From contig NZ_CP044344.1 of NCBI RefSeq assembly GCF_008761635.1, forward strand, positions 2,666,001 to 2,730,000: 64,000 nt of DNA, written 5' to 3'. Source of the stretch: Nocardioides cynanchi (GTDB taxonomy: Bacteria > Actinomycetota > Actinomycetes > Propionibacteriales > Nocardioidaceae). A model generated the notes under the pieces. It did not search any database, was not told where the DNA came from, and was given only the letters and a program-made list of their open reading frames with translations. The first letter of the stretch is position 1. Every line of letters starts with the position of its first letter. The position numbers and the translations under genes were made by a program. Shown here one piece after another: positions 36,613 through 45,964 of this stretch.

Positions 36613-38531
36613 CCCAGGAGCTCCGGCGACCGCAGCAGCTCGGGGGGTACGGCGAACCCGTCGACCAGGTCGACGGCCAGCGGCCGGACCGCGAGGCAGA
36701 GGTCGTTCACCTCGCGGGTGATCGCCTTGGACCGCTGCACGGTGAGCCGCCCGTGCTCCATGAACCACGCGCGGTCCTGCTCGATGGTGGCCAGCGCGTG
36801 CAGGTTGCACAGCAGGGTGAGCGCGGCCCGGAGGTCCCCGTCGGGCAGCGGTCCGATCTTGTCGACGAAGGCCTCGAGCACCAGCCGCTCCACATGTGCG
36901 CGGGCCGCCCCGATCACGTGGTCCTGCGCTCGCGAGAAGACCTCGCCGGGGTTCAGGCCGTCGTCGATGCCACGCTTGAGCCGCCGGGCGACCCCGGAGA
37001 GCATGTGCTCCTCGCGGAAACGCAGCATCGCCAGCTGGTAGTGGGGGTCGAGCAGCCCGGCCTCCTGGTCCCAGTCGTCGCTGCCGCCGGGCAGCACGTC
37101 CTTGAGCCGCTCGAGCAGCTTGTGGGCGGAGGTCCGCTCGATCACCGTCTCCAGCGCCATCCCCGCGACGAAGCGCACCACCCCGAGCTGGTCGAGGTCC
37201 TCGAAGTCGCTGGAGTAGTCGGTGAGCAGGCCCTTGGCGACCAGCTGGAGCAGGACGTGGTTGTCCCCCTCGAACGTCGTGAACACGTCGGTGTCGGCCT
37301 TGAGTGCAGCGAACCGGTTGACCGCGAGGTAGCCCGCTCCGCCGCAGGCCTCGCGACACTCCTGGATGGTCCGGGTGGCGTGCCAGGTGCCCAGCGCCTT
37401 GGTGCCGGCCGCCCGCGACTCGAGCTGCCGGCGGGCCTGCTCGTCGTCGACAGCGTCGGAGAAGACGTCGTGGAGCTGGGCGGAGACGACCTCCTGGGCG
37501 AAGTGGAGGGCGTAGGTACGCGCCAGCAGGGGGAGGAGGCGGCGCTGGTGCAGGCCGTAGTCCAGCAGGAGCTGCTCCTGATCGGGCGAGGCGGCGTTGA
37601 ACTGGCGACGTCGTACGGCGTACTTCGTGGCGATCGTGAGCGCCACCTTGGCGGCGTTGATCCCGGCCCCGCCGACGCACACCCGGCCCTGGACCAGGGT
37701 GCCGAGCATCGTGAAGAAGCGCCGGTCCGGGTTGTCGATCGGCGACTCGTAGACGCCGTCCTCGCTGACGCTCGCGAACCGGTCGAGCAGGTTGCCGCGG
37801 GGCACCCGCACGCCGTCGAACCACAGCCGGCCGTTGTCGACGCCGTTCAGGCCCATCTTCAGGCCGTCGTCCTCGACCCGGACCCCGGGCAGCAGCCGAC
37901 CGTCCTCCCGCAGGGGTACGACGAGCGCGTGCACGCCGTGGGACGTCCCGCCCACCTCGAGCTGGGCGAACACCACGGCGACGTCGGCATGCATCGCGGC
38001 GTTGCCGATGTAGTCCTTGCCGGAGATCTCGTCCGGGGTGGTGACCACGAGCTCGTCGGTGGCCGGGTCGTAGGTCGCGATGGTGCCGAGCGCCTGCACG
38101 TTGGAGCCGTGGCCGGTCTCGGTCATCGCGAAGCAGCCCATCAGCCGACCGGTGATCAGGTCGGCGAGGTAGGCGTCGTGGTGGCGCTTGGTCCCGAGCT
38201 GGAGGATCGCGCCCCCGAACAGCCCGAACTGCACACCGACCTTCACCAGCACCGACAGGTCGCCGTACGCCAGCGTCTCGAACGACGCGATCGACGCGCC
38301 GAGGTCTCCGCCGCCGCCGTACTCCCGAGGGAAGCCCATGCCGGTCTGACCGGTGGCCGCCATCGTCAGCACCAGCTCCTTGACCCGCTCGCGGTAGTCC
38401 GTCCGCGACAGGGTCTCGGCCTGCTCGAGCACCTCGGAGTGCTCGGCGAGGTTGGTGCGGACCAACGCCCGAGCCTCGGCGTACGTGCCGTCCAGCAAGC
38501 GGGTCAGCTCGGGCACGTCGATCGTGGGCAT
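36609..38531 (-). CDS. Acyl-CoA dehydrogenase/oxidase family protein
   Basis: A 640-residue flavoprotein, longer than ordinary acyl-CoA dehydrogenases (about 380) and closer to acyl-CoA oxidases. Typical stretches are MGFPREYGGGGDLG, CFAMTETGHGSNVQ (FAD/substrate loop), KDYIGNAAMHADVAVVFAQL and CREACGGAGYLAVNR, with the oxidase-like C-terminal domain after about 430. It should oxidise acyl-CoA thioesters in beta-oxidation; whether it uses oxygen or ETF cannot be told. The ATG at 38529-38531 (MPTIDVPELTRL) is used. It is coupled to the downstream hydrolase. Confidence 0.88.
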   Translation of the reverse strand: MPTIDVPELTRLLDGTYAEARALVRTNLAEHSEVLEQAETLSRTDYRERVKELVLTMAATGQTGMGFPREYGGGGDLGASIASFETLAYGDLSVLVKVGVQFGLFGGAILQLGTKRHHDAYLADLITGRLMGCFAMTETGHGSNVQALGTIATYDPATDELVVTTPDEISGKDYIGNAAMHADVAVVFAQLEVGGTSHGVHALVVPLREDGRLLPGVRVEDDGLKMGLNGVDNGRLWFDGVRVPRGNLLDRFASVSEDGVYESPIDNPDRRFFTMLGTLVQGRVCVGGAGINAAKVALTIATKYAVRRRQFNAASPDQEQLLLDYGLHQRRLLPLLARTYALHFAQEVVSAQLHDVFSDAVDDEQARRQLESRAAGTKALGTWHATRTIQECREACGGAGYLAVNRFAALKADTDVFTTFEGDNHVLLQLVAKGLLTDYSSDFEDLDQLGVVRFVAGMALETVIERTSAHKLLERLKDVLPGGSDDWDQEAGLLDPHYQLAMLRFREEHMLSGVARRLKRGIDDGLNPGEVFSRAQDHVIGAARAHVERLVLEAFVDKIGPLPDGDLRAALTLLCNLHALATIEQDRAWFMEHGRLTVQRSKAITREVNDLCLAVRPLAVDLVDGFAVPPELLRSPELLG

Positions 38532-38648
38532 GGGGAGACCGTACCCACGACATGTCGGCTCACGGCCGCGACCTCGCACGCTCGGTCGCGGCTCGCTCGG
38601 TCTCGCGCTACCACGCCGCACCCTCGTCCCTCGGGCACGGCTGCGCGC

Positions 38649-39965
38649 TCAAGGCCGGGCGTAGAAGTTGGGGGCGACCCAGTAGTACATCGAGACCTCT
38701 TCGACGTCGCGGCCGGTGCGCGGGGCCTGGACGATCATCCCGTTGCCGACGTAGAGCGCCACGTGGTAGATCGACGAGGGCGAGCTCGACGAGCCCCAGA
38801 ACACCAGGTCCCCCGGACGCAGCGAGCCCGGCGAGACCGGGGTGGACTGGTCGTACTGGGCGGCCGCGTAGTGCGGCAGCGAGATGCCGCCGGCCCGCCA
38901 GGCGCCCATGGTCAGGCCCGAGCAGTCCCAGGCGTCCGGACCGGTGGCGCCCCACACGTAGGGATCGCCGATCTGAGCCCGGGCGAAGGCGATCGCCGCG
39001 CCGGCGCCGGCGGCGGGAGCCGGAGGGCCGGAGGGAGGCGGCGGCGGTGCCGGGCTGGTCGGTGGCGTGCTCGGCTGTCCGGTCGGAGGCGTGGAGGGCG
39101 AACCGGTCGGCCCGTTGCCCGGACCGGGGCTGCCCTGCGGCTGCTGCGTCTGCTGGGCCTGTTGGGCTGCCTGCTGGGCGGCCGCCCTCGCCGCCTTCTC
39201 GGCGGCCCGCTGGGCCGCGGCCCGAGCGGCCGCCTCGATCCCGGCCTGCCGTTTCTCGGCCAGGTGGACGCTGAGGTGCTGGAGGATGGCGAGCTGCTGG
39301 AGCAGCCGGCTCTTCCGGGCCGCGAGCTGCTGGCTGGTGGCCGTGGCCGCCGCGGCCGCCGCGGCCGCCGCGTCGCGGGCCCGGCGGGCCTGGACGGCCA
39401 TCGCCTGCGCGCGGGCCCGGGCCTGGTCGGCCTGGCTCTGCGCCACCCCGGCCAGCGTGGAGGACGCCTGGAAGGAGTCGTAGGTGCTGTCCATGGCCGA
39501 CTGGGCGTTCTGGAGGGTGGCCAGCTTGCTCAGCACCGCGCCGATCCCGTCGCTGTCCTGGATCGCCGAGATCGGGGTCAGCGAGGGCCCCATCTCGTAG
39601 GACGACACCACGCTGGCGGCGTACGACGCCCGCTGCTGCGACACGTCGGCGGCCGCGATCCGGGCGTGCCGGTCGGCGACCCTGGCCTCACGCCGGGCCT
39701 GCTGGAGGTGCCACCGCGCCCCGTTGTAGGCCTCGGCCGCCTGCTCGGCCTGCACCGCGGCGGCCTGCATCCGCTGGTCGGCGGCAGCGAGCTCGGCCCG
39801 CACACCGGGCACGTCGTGGGCGACCCGGGCGGCGCGGTGCTGGGCCTGCTGCACCTGGTGCCGCGACGGGTAGACGTGCCGGCCTTCGGCCGCGGACGCG
39901 GCCGCGACACCGCCGAGACCGGTGACCAGGGACAGGGCCAGGGCGGTTGCCCCTAGTCGGTGCAC
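38649..39965 (-). CDS. Secreted NlpC/P60 peptidoglycan hydrolase
   Basis: A 438-residue exported protein with a signal peptide (residues 1-23), a long Ala/Gln-rich coiled coil (about 30-270), a Pro/Gly/Ser/Thr linker and a C-terminal NlpC/P60 domain of about 110 residues. The catalytic Cys is in AWDCSGLTMGAW and the His in SIYHVALYVG. Such RipA-like enzymes cut D-Glu-DAP bonds in stem peptides. The GTG at 39963-39965 is chosen for its AGGAGA at the right spacing and because it starts a clean signal peptide; a TTG at 40029-40031 would add a basic extension. Confidence 0.88.
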   Translation of the reverse strand: MHRLGATALALSLVTGLGGVAAASAAEGRHVYPSRHQVQQAQHRAARVAHDVPGVRAELAAADQRMQAAAVQAEQAAEAYNGARWHLQQARREARVADRHARIAAADVSQQRASYAASVVSSYEMGPSLTPISAIQDSDGIGAVLSKLATLQNAQSAMDSTYDSFQASSTLAGVAQSQADQARARAQAMAVQARRARDAAAAAAAAATATSQQLAARKSRLLQQLAILQHLSVHLAEKRQAGIEAAARAAAQRAAEKAARAAAQQAAQQAQQTQQPQGSPGPGNGPTGSPSTPPTGQPSTPPTSPAPPPPPSGPPAPAAGAGAAIAFARAQIGDPYVWGATGPDAWDCSGLTMGAWRAGGISLPHYAAAQYDQSTPVSPGSLRPGDLVFWGSSSSPSSIYHVALYVGNGMIVQAPRTGRDVEEVSMYYWVAPNFYARP

Positions 39966-40116
39966 GAAAGGTCTCCTGGCGGCTCGGTGGGCGAGATCTG
40001 CCTCGGAGGTCTTCCTCGCCCTCCGGAGCAACTCGCTGCACGCTAATGCGCTGGAGTCACAAAGGGAACAACTTTCCCAAAATTCACAGGAGCCACCGGC
40101 GTGTCGCCTTGACGAA

Positions 40117-41154
40117 CTACATGGTTGTAACTCTTTCCCGTGCGGGCTCCTCGCTGCGCCGGTGCCGCACGAACGACTGGTTGCTGGCCCAGCCCCCGAC
40201 GTAGAACGCCACCAGGGCGATCGCGATGCCGGCGATGTCGTCGGCGACGTAGTGCCAGCCGAAGTAGAGCGTGGCCACGCAGGTCAGGCAGAAGTTGACC
40301 CAGAAGACGATCTTGAGCAGCCGGTTGCGCACGGTGTACTGGATCATCATCGCGACCAGGAGCGTGATCGCGCAGTGCAGGCTGGCGAAGCCGGCCACCG
40401 ACTGCAGCGAGGCGTCGGCGGTGCCGTTGAGCACGGGGAACCGGCCGAACTGCAGGGAGGTCATCAGCTTGGCGGCGGCGGTGTCGTTCACGGTGCCGTA
40501 GAGCCAGGGGTAGTAGATCCCCGGCCCCGAGGTGGGCAGCGCGTAGTAGGAGGCCGTGCCGAGCGTCCAGGCGATGCACTGCGAGGTGGCGAACCAGTAG
40601 CCGAAGCCCAGGTTGCGGGACCAGATCAGCCAGGCCGTCAGGGCCAGCGGCACGAGCGGCAGGAACCACAGGTAGACGGTGGACAGGACCTCGGCCGCGA
40701 TCCCGCTGCCCAGAGCGTTGTGCAGCACCACCGCGGGTTGATGGCCCAGGAACAGCGCCCGGTCGATGATGTTGAGCTCGCGGTCGAAGATGTGGTGGCG
40801 ACCCTCGATGGCGGGCAGCTGCGACTTCAGGTTCCGGTAGCTGACGTAGGTGAAGTAGAAGCAGAGGAGCCCGCTGACGACCAGGGCCATCCGCTCGCGG
40901 GTCCAGTGGTCGTGGAGCCGGTCCGTGAACGCCGCCCGCATCCGCCCGGGGTGGCACCGCGAGACCCAGAGCGTTCGCGGCACGAGGTCGATCGCGAAGG
41001 CCAGGCCGAGGATCGTCGGCAGCCGGAGGTACGACGGCCCGATGAACCCGTCGGGGTCGATCAGCCGGGTGTCGAAGACGATCGCGGCCAGGACCGCCAG
41101 CGCGCTCATGCTCACCGCGATGGAGATCATCAGGAGCTGGGCGCGACGAAACAC
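40117..41154 (-). CDS. PAP2-superfamily (Aur1/inositol phosphotransferase-like) membrane protein
   Basis: A 345-residue protein with about seven or eight membrane helices. The C-terminal part has PAP2-type catalytic motifs: SLHCA and GWHYVADDIAG, with the two His and Asp of the phosphatase or phosphotransferase site. The N-terminal half carries PRTLWVSR and RHHIFDRELNIIDRAL, as in the inositol phosphorylceramide synthase-like branch. It probably transfers or removes phosphate on a lipid or polyprenyl carrier. The GTG at 41152-41154 overlaps nothing; thiQ ends a few bases upstream at 41159, so it may be read with the thiamine transporter operon. Confidence 0.78.
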   Translation of the reverse strand: MFRRAQLLMISIAVSMSALAVLAAIVFDTRLIDPDGFIGPSYLRLPTILGLAFAIDLVPRTLWVSRCHPGRMRAAFTDRLHDHWTRERMALVVSGLLCFYFTYVSYRNLKSQLPAIEGRHHIFDRELNIIDRALFLGHQPAVVLHNALGSGIAAEVLSTVYLWFLPLVPLALTAWLIWSRNLGFGYWFATSQCIAWTLGTASYYALPTSGPGIYYPWLYGTVNDTAAAKLMTSLQFGRFPVLNGTADASLQSVAGFASLHCAITLLVAMMIQYTVRNRLLKIVFWVNFCLTCVATLYFGWHYVADDIAGIAIALVAFYVGGWASNQSFVRHRRSEEPARERVTTM

Positions 41155-41158
41155 CGGG

Positions 41159-42181
41159 TCAGTCTAGAGGCGCTCGCTCGCCGTCGGCTCCGGCACCGAG
41201 CGGGGCCAGCCGGCTGGCGTCGACGAGGAGGCGGACGTGGTCACCCGGGGCCGGCCGACGGTCGAGCGAGGCCACGGCGTCGACCTCGCCGAACCCGGTC
41301 CGGCACACCAGCCGCACCTGCTCGGGTGTGGCCCGGACCGAGAGCACCTCCCCCTCGAGCTGTCCCGCGTCCGACACGGCGAGCGCCGAACGACGCAGCG
41401 CGACCCCGGCAGCGGAGGGCAGGCCGGCGGCGGCCAGGACCCGGGCGGCGGCGTCCCCACCCAGCACGCGGGCGTAGCCGAGGAACAGCGCGGTGTCCGC
41501 ATCGACCGGGGCCCGCCACACCTCCCCGATCGGGCCGGTCTGCACGATCCGGCCCCCGCGCATCACCGCCAGGGAGTCGGCGACGGTGAACGCCTCCTCG
41601 TGGTCGTGGGTGACCATCACCGCGGTCGTGCCGGCGGCGAGCAGGATCCGGCGCAGGTCCTCGGCCAGCCGCTCCCGGAGCCCCGCGTCCAGGGCGCTCA
41701 ACGGCTCGTCGAGCAGCAGCAGCCGCGGCGAGGCCGCCAGCGCCCGGGCCAGCGCCACGCGCTGGCGCTCGCCGCCGGACAGGGTGGCCGGATAGCGCTC
41801 GGCCAGGTCGGCCAGACCCACCAGGTCGAGCAGCTCGGCGACCCGCTCGCCGCGACGGGGGGCACGTCGGATCCGCAGCGGGTAGCCGACGTTGCCGGCC
41901 ACCGTCAGCTGGGGGAACAGCTGGCCGTCCTGGAACATCAGCGCGAAGCCACGCTTGTGGGTCGGGGTCCGGGAGACATCTGACCCGTGCCAGGCGACCG
42001 AGCCGGAGGCCTGCTCGAGGCCGGCGACCGCGCGCAGCAGCGTCGACTTGCCGCAGCCCGACGGCCCGAGCACGGCCAGCACGGCGCCGTCCACCACGTC
42101 GAGGGAGGCGTCCGCGACGGCGGGGACGCCGTCGTACGCCACGGTGAGGCCGCGGACCCGCAGGGCCGGCTCGTTCGTCAT
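41159..42181 (-). CDS. thiQ: Thiamine ABC transporter ATP-binding protein
   Basis: A 340-residue ATPase. Walker A is GPSGCGKST, signature LSGGERQRVALARAL, Walker B LLLDEPLSALD, switch VTHDHEEA. After about residue 235 there is a TOBE-like regulatory domain, making it longer than E. coli ThiQ and similar to Fe/Mo/sulfate-type ATPases. The thiamine assignment comes from the TPP riboswitch ahead of the operon. The ATG at 42179-42181 lies one base from the thiP stop. Confidence 0.85.
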   Translation of the reverse strand: MTNEPALRVRGLTVAYDGVPAVADASLDVVDGAVLAVLGPSGCGKSTLLRAVAGLEQASGSVAWHGSDVSRTPTHKRGFALMFQDGQLFPQLTVAGNVGYPLRIRRAPRRGERVAELLDLVGLADLAERYPATLSGGERQRVALARALAASPRLLLLDEPLSALDAGLRERLAEDLRRILLAAGTTAVMVTHDHEEAFTVADSLAVMRGGRIVQTGPIGEVWRAPVDADTALFLGYARVLGGDAAARVLAAAGLPSAAGVALRRSALAVSDAGQLEGEVLSVRATPEQVRLVCRTGFGEVDAVASLDRRPAPGDHVRLLVDASRLAPLGAGADGERAPLD

Positions 42182-42182
42182 C

Positions 42183-43832
42183 TCAGAGCGTCCCGACCGA
42201 CGGCACGCGGAGCCGCTCGACCAGCAGCATCACCAGGGCGGTACTGGCGCCGAGCACGACGGCCGCGGCCAGGGCCATGCCGTAGTTGAGGTCGCCGGGG
42301 TGGCTGAGCAGCCGGTAGATCACCACCGGCAGGGTCGGGCGGTCGTCACGGACCAGGAACGACGTGGCCCCGAACTCCCCCAACGAGCAGGCGAACGCGA
42401 AGCCTGCGGCGGCGAGCAGGGGCTTCCAGACCACCGGGAGGTCGACGACCAGCAGGGCTCGGGAGGGCGAGGCACCCAGGGTCGCGGCTGCCTGCCGCAG
42501 CCGGTCGTCGATCCCGGACAGCACCGGGACGAGCACCCGGACGACCAGGGGCAGGGCGACCAGGGCCTGGGCCACGGGGATCAGCAGGGGCGAGTCGCGC
42601 AGGTCGAGGGGCGGGCGGCCCAGGGTGATCAGGAAGCCGAAGCCCAAGGTCACCGCGGACACCCCGAGCGGCAGCATGAACAGCCCGTCCAACACCGACC
42701 GCAGCCGACGCTCGCCCCCGCCGCGCGACCGACGGGTCACGAGGGCGGCCACGGTGAGGCCGAGCAGGAGCGACATCCAGGTCGCGTCGACGGCGATCCG
42801 CAGGGAGTTCATCAGGGCGGTCGTGACCGGGACCAGCAGCGCCTGGTGGGAGCCGGGGGTCTGGAGGGCGCGGTAGTTGGCCAGCGACCACGCGCCGTCC
42901 ACGCGCAGCGAGCCGACGACGAGGCCGGCCAGCGGGGCAACCACCAGCGCGAGCAGCACGCCGGTGGCGGCCAGGCTCGGGAGGTCGGCGAGCGACGCGC
43001 GGCGCAACCGCACACGGCTCCGCCCCACCCGGGCGTCCGGCGTACGGCGCAGGCGGGCGGCCGCGACCAGCAGCGCCACGACCACCGCCAGCTGGAGGAT
43101 CGAGAGCGCGGCAGCAGCCTGGAGGTCGAGCAGGGTGTTGGTGAGCAGGTAGATCTGCGTCTCCACGCTGGAGTAGCGCAGGCCGCCCAGCGTCAGCACG
43201 ATCCCGAAGGCCGTGGCGCAGAAGAGGAAGACCACGGAGGCAGCCGAGACGATCGCGGACCGCAGCGCGGGCAGTGTCACGTCGCGCAGTACGCGCAGCG
43301 GCGAGGCACCGAGCGCGGCCGCGGCCTCGGCCGGTCGCGGGTCGAGCGACTCCCAGGCGCCGCCGACGACCCGGATCACCAGCGAGGCGTTGAAGAAGAC
43401 CAGGCCGGCCACGATCGCCACCGGCGAGCCGTCGAGTCCCAGGCCCCCGAGCGGGCCGCTCTCACCGATCAGGAGCTCGAACGCGACCCCGACCACGACG
43501 GTCGGCAGCACGAACGGCACCACCAGAAGGGCGCGGAGCCAGGTCCGGCCCGGGAAGTCGAGCCGGTGCAGGACGTGCGCGGCCGGAAGGCCCAGGAGCA
43601 GGGAGAGGACCGTGCCGGCCAGCGACGACCACAGGGTGAACCAGATCGCGCGCCGGATCTCGGGGCGGCCGAGCACGGCGAGCGCGCCACCGACGTCCAG
43701 CCGGCCGTGCTGGACGAAGCCCCGCGAGACCATGCCGCCGACCGGCAGCACGAAGAAGACCCCCAGGACCAGCAGGGGGATCGCCGCGGTCGCGGCCAGC
43801 GCTGCCAGGCGTCCGGCGGAGGATCTGGTCAT
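42183..43832 (-). CDS. thiP: Thiamine ABC transporter permease (double permease)
   Basis: A 549-residue inner-membrane protein with about 12 helices in two homologous halves, each with an EAA loop (EAAAALGASPLRVLRDVTLP and RQAAATLGASPSRALLVVDLP). This duplicated layout is typical of ThiP/FbpB permeases. The open frame reaches much further upstream, but the ATG at 43830-43832 overlaps the thiB stop as ATGA and starts just before the first helix. It forms the channel of the importer with ThiB and ThiQ. Confidence 0.87.
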   Translation of the reverse strand: MTRSSAGRLAALAATAAIPLLVLGVFFVLPVGGMVSRGFVQHGRLDVGGALAVLGRPEIRRAIWFTLWSSLAGTVLSLLLGLPAAHVLHRLDFPGRTWLRALLVVPFVLPTVVVGVAFELLIGESGPLGGLGLDGSPVAIVAGLVFFNASLVIRVVGGAWESLDPRPAEAAAALGASPLRVLRDVTLPALRSAIVSAASVVFLFCATAFGIVLTLGGLRYSSVETQIYLLTNTLLDLQAAAALSILQLAVVVALLVAAARLRRTPDARVGRSRVRLRRASLADLPSLAATGVLLALVVAPLAGLVVGSLRVDGAWSLANYRALQTPGSHQALLVPVTTALMNSLRIAVDATWMSLLLGLTVAALVTRRSRGGGERRLRSVLDGLFMLPLGVSAVTLGFGFLITLGRPPLDLRDSPLLIPVAQALVALPLVVRVLVPVLSGIDDRLRQAAATLGASPSRALLVVDLPVVWKPLLAAAGFAFACSLGEFGATSFLVRDDRPTLPVVIYRLLSHPGDLNYGMALAAAVVLGASTALVMLLVERLRVPSVGTL

Positions 43833-44890
43833 CGGCTGACGAGGTCGCTCCACTGCCGGAGCCAGGCATCGCGGTTCGCGGTGATCCGGGCCGGGCTGAC
43901 CGAGAAGGGGTGCCGGGGCTGCACGGCGAACTTCGCCCAGGTCGGCGGCAGCGGGGTGCCGGAGCGGACCGGGAAGACGTACATCGACTCGGGGAGCGCC
44001 TTCTGCACCGCCGGCGAGAGGAGGAAGTCGACGAAGGCCCGGGCTCCCGGGACGTTCGCAGCGCCGGTCAGCACTCCGGCGTACTCCACCTGGCGGAAGC
44101 AGGTGTCGAGCAGGGCCTTGGTGGTCGAGGTGCTCGACCCCTGCGGGACTGTGTCCGCCGGGGATGAGTCGTAGGAGACCACGATCGGCCGGTCGCCGTG
44201 TCCGCCGCCCTGCGTGAAGTCGGTCTCGTAGGCCTGGGACCACCCGTCGGTGACCAGGGCGCCGTTGGCGAGCAGCTTCTGCCAGTACGCCGGCCAGGCA
44301 TCGCCGTACCGGCCGATCGTGCCCAGCAGGAAGGCCAGCCCGGTCGAGCTCGTGGTGGCGCCGGGCACGGCGAGCAGGCCGTGGTACGCCGGCCGGACCA
44401 GGTCGCCGAGCGAGCGCGGGGCGGCCAGGTGGTGGGTGGCGAACCAGGTCGTGTCGACGTTGACGCAGACGTTGCCGTTGTCGATCGGGGCCAGCCGGTG
44501 GTCGTCGCCGGGCAGGACGTACTGGCTTGCGCCGGGCGGCAGCGTGACGTCGTACGGCGCGAACACGTCGGCGTCCAGGGCCCGGGTGGCGAAGGTGTTG
44601 TCGACGCCGAACGCGACGTCGCCGTTGGGATCGCCCTGGGTCAGGACCAGCTTGTTGGTCAGGGTGCCGCCGTCGCCCGAGGCACGGACGACCAGGTGGT
44701 AGCCGGACTCGCTCTCGAACTGCCGGATCAACGGCTTGGGCAGCACGAACGAGTCGTGGGTGACCAGGACGACGTCGGTGGCGGCCTGTGGCGACCCGCT
44801 GCCCCCGACCACCGAGCAGGCGGCCAGGCTCGACGCCGCGGCGGCACCGGCCAGGACGCGGGCGAACGAGTGGAACGACCTCGCGGACAT
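43829..44890 (-). CDS. thiB: Thiamine ABC transporter substrate-binding lipoprotein
   Basis: A 353-residue exported protein with lipobox SLAACSVVGG near residue 24. The mature part matches the ThiB/Fbp periplasmic-binding family: VVLVTHDSFVLPKPLIRQFE, GDPNGDVAFGVDNTFATRAL and VSYDSSPADTV. The ATG at 44888-44890 lies directly downstream of the TPP riboswitch, whose 3' strand includes the Shine-Dalgarno sequence GAAGGGAG. This context gives strong support for thiamine or a precursor as ligand. Confidence 0.9.
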   Translation of the reverse strand: MSARSFHSFARVLAGAAAASSLAACSVVGGSGSPQAATDVVLVTHDSFVLPKPLIRQFESESGYHLVVRASGDGGTLTNKLVLTQGDPNGDVAFGVDNTFATRALDADVFAPYDVTLPPGASQYVLPGDDHRLAPIDNGNVCVNVDTTWFATHHLAAPRSLGDLVRPAYHGLLAVPGATTSSTGLAFLLGTIGRYGDAWPAYWQKLLANGALVTDGWSQAYETDFTQGGGHGDRPIVVSYDSSPADTVPQGSSTSTTKALLDTCFRQVEYAGVLTGAANVPGARAFVDFLLSPAVQKALPESMYVFPVRSGTPLPPTWAKFAVQPRHPFSVSPARITANRDAWLRQWSDLVSR

Positions 44891-44892
44891 GT

Positions 44893-44985
44893 GACTCCCT
44901 TCGCCGGTGCTAACCGGATCAGGTTCGGAGGGTCTGCGGCTGTTCCGCACTCTCAGCCCCGGGCGGGGCTCCCCTGTCGTTGCGT
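44893..44985 (-). promoter_or_regulatory. TPP (THI-element) riboswitch controlling thiBPQ
   Basis: On the minus strand the conserved riboswitch boxes are in order: CTGAGAGTGCGG (44944-44955), GCAGACCC, then GAACCTGATCCGG (about 44914-44926) and TTAGCACCGGCGAAGGGAG ending near 44895. This is the standard pyrimidine-sensing and pyrophosphate-sensing helix set. The last box contains the thiB ribosome-binding site, so thiamine pyrophosphate binding should block translation initiation. Only about 5 bases separate it from the ATG. Confidence 0.95.
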
Positions 44986-45058
44986 CCTCGAGTGTAGGCC
45001 TCGTCGTGGTCGCGCCGTCATCCGGCACCACCAGCCGCGGCCGGACTAGCCTGCGGTG

Positions 45059-45964
45059 ATGCCGAGCCTTCGCCACCAGGTCCTCGCCCGGGTGGTGCCG
45101 CGGGTGCGCAGGTCTCGTGAGCTCGACGACGAGGCCAGCGAGCGGGCCCGGATCGAGCGCTGGCACGAGGAGCTGGACCGGAGCCTCCCGACCGGAACGA
45201 CGCCGCGGTTCCACCGGCGGTTCTCGGTGGTCACCGAGACGCTGCCCGGAGGGTCCCCGTCGTACTCCGTCGTCCGGCGCGGCACCCTGCCCTCGCGCAC
45301 CGTGCTCTACCTGCACGGCGGCGCGTTCATGGCACCCATGAGTGCCTGGCAGGTCACCTACGCCGCCCGGATGGCCGACGACCTCGACGCCCGGGTGGTG
45401 CTGCCCGACTACCCGCTCGCGCCCGAGCACACGTGGCGCGACTCCCACCGCGACCTGGTCGAGCTCGCGGAGCGGCTGGCGACCGGCGACGAGCTCGTCA
45501 TCGCCGGTGACTCGTCCGGGGGTGGGCTCGCCCTCGCGATCGCCGAGTCGATGCGCGACCGGGGTGGCCCGCAGGCACGGCGGCTCCTGCTGGTCTCGCC
45601 GTGGGTCGACCTGACCACCTCGACGCCGGAGACCGCGGCTCTCGACGCGGTCGACCCGTGGCTGTTCATCGGCAAGGTGCGGGCGTACGCCGCGTGGTGG
45701 GCCGGCTCCCCCGGCGACCTCGGCCGGCCCGAGGTGAGCCCCGCGCTCGGCGACCTGTCCGGACTCCCACCCGCGCTGATGTTCTGCGGCAGCCGGGACC
45801 TCCTCGTGCCCGGCTGCCGGCTGCTCGCCCGCCGCGCGGCCGAGGCCGGCTGGGACCTCACCTACGTCGAGGAGCCCGACCTGATCCACGTCTACCCGCT
45901 GCTGCCCCTGATCCCTGAGGCCCGCCGGGCCTGGCGTCGGACGGTGGAGTTCCTCAGGGACTGA
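45059..45964 (+). CDS. HSL-family alpha/beta hydrolase (esterase)
   Basis: A 301-residue soluble esterase of the hormone-sensitive-lipase family. The oxyanion motif is YLHGGAFMAP, the nucleophile motif GDSSGGGLAL, and the acid and His lie in FCGSRDLLVP and EPDLIHVYPLLP. It hydrolyses carboxylic esters, with preference unknown. A GTG at 45056 and an ATG at 45059 are adjacent; ATG is chosen. It is 73 bases from the riboswitch on the opposite strand. Its last 11 bases overlap the convergent metallo-hydrolase gene. Confidence 0.88.
   Translation: MPSLRHQVLARVVPRVRRSRELDDEASERARIERWHEELDRSLPTGTTPRFHRRFSVVTETLPGGSPSYSVVRRGTLPSRTVLYLHGGAFMAPMSAWQVTYAARMADDLDARVVLPDYPLAPEHTWRDSHRDLVELAERLATGDELVIAGDSSGGGLALAIAESMRDRGGPQARRLLLVSPWVDLTTSTPETAALDAVDPWLFIGKVRAYAAWWAGSPGDLGRPEVSPALGDLSGLPPALMFCGSRDLLVPGCRLLARRAAEAGWDLTYVEEPDLIHVYPLLPLIPEARRAWRRTVEFLRD

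Noticed and set aside
36333..39956. A 1207-codon plus-strand open frame
   Set aside because: It lies opposite the acyl-CoA dehydrogenase and NlpC/P60 genes and has shadow-frame composition without motifs.
39966..40116. Cyclic-di-AMP (ydaO-type) riboswitch before the NlpC/P60 gene
   Set aside because: Such switches often precede cell-wall hydrolase genes in actinobacteria, but the characteristic conserved boxes could not be found in this leader.
41892..44174. A 760-codon plus-strand open frame
   Set aside because: It is antisense to thiP and thiB, which carry clear family motifs and a TPP riboswitch; the product is rich in Gln/Arg/Gly/His.
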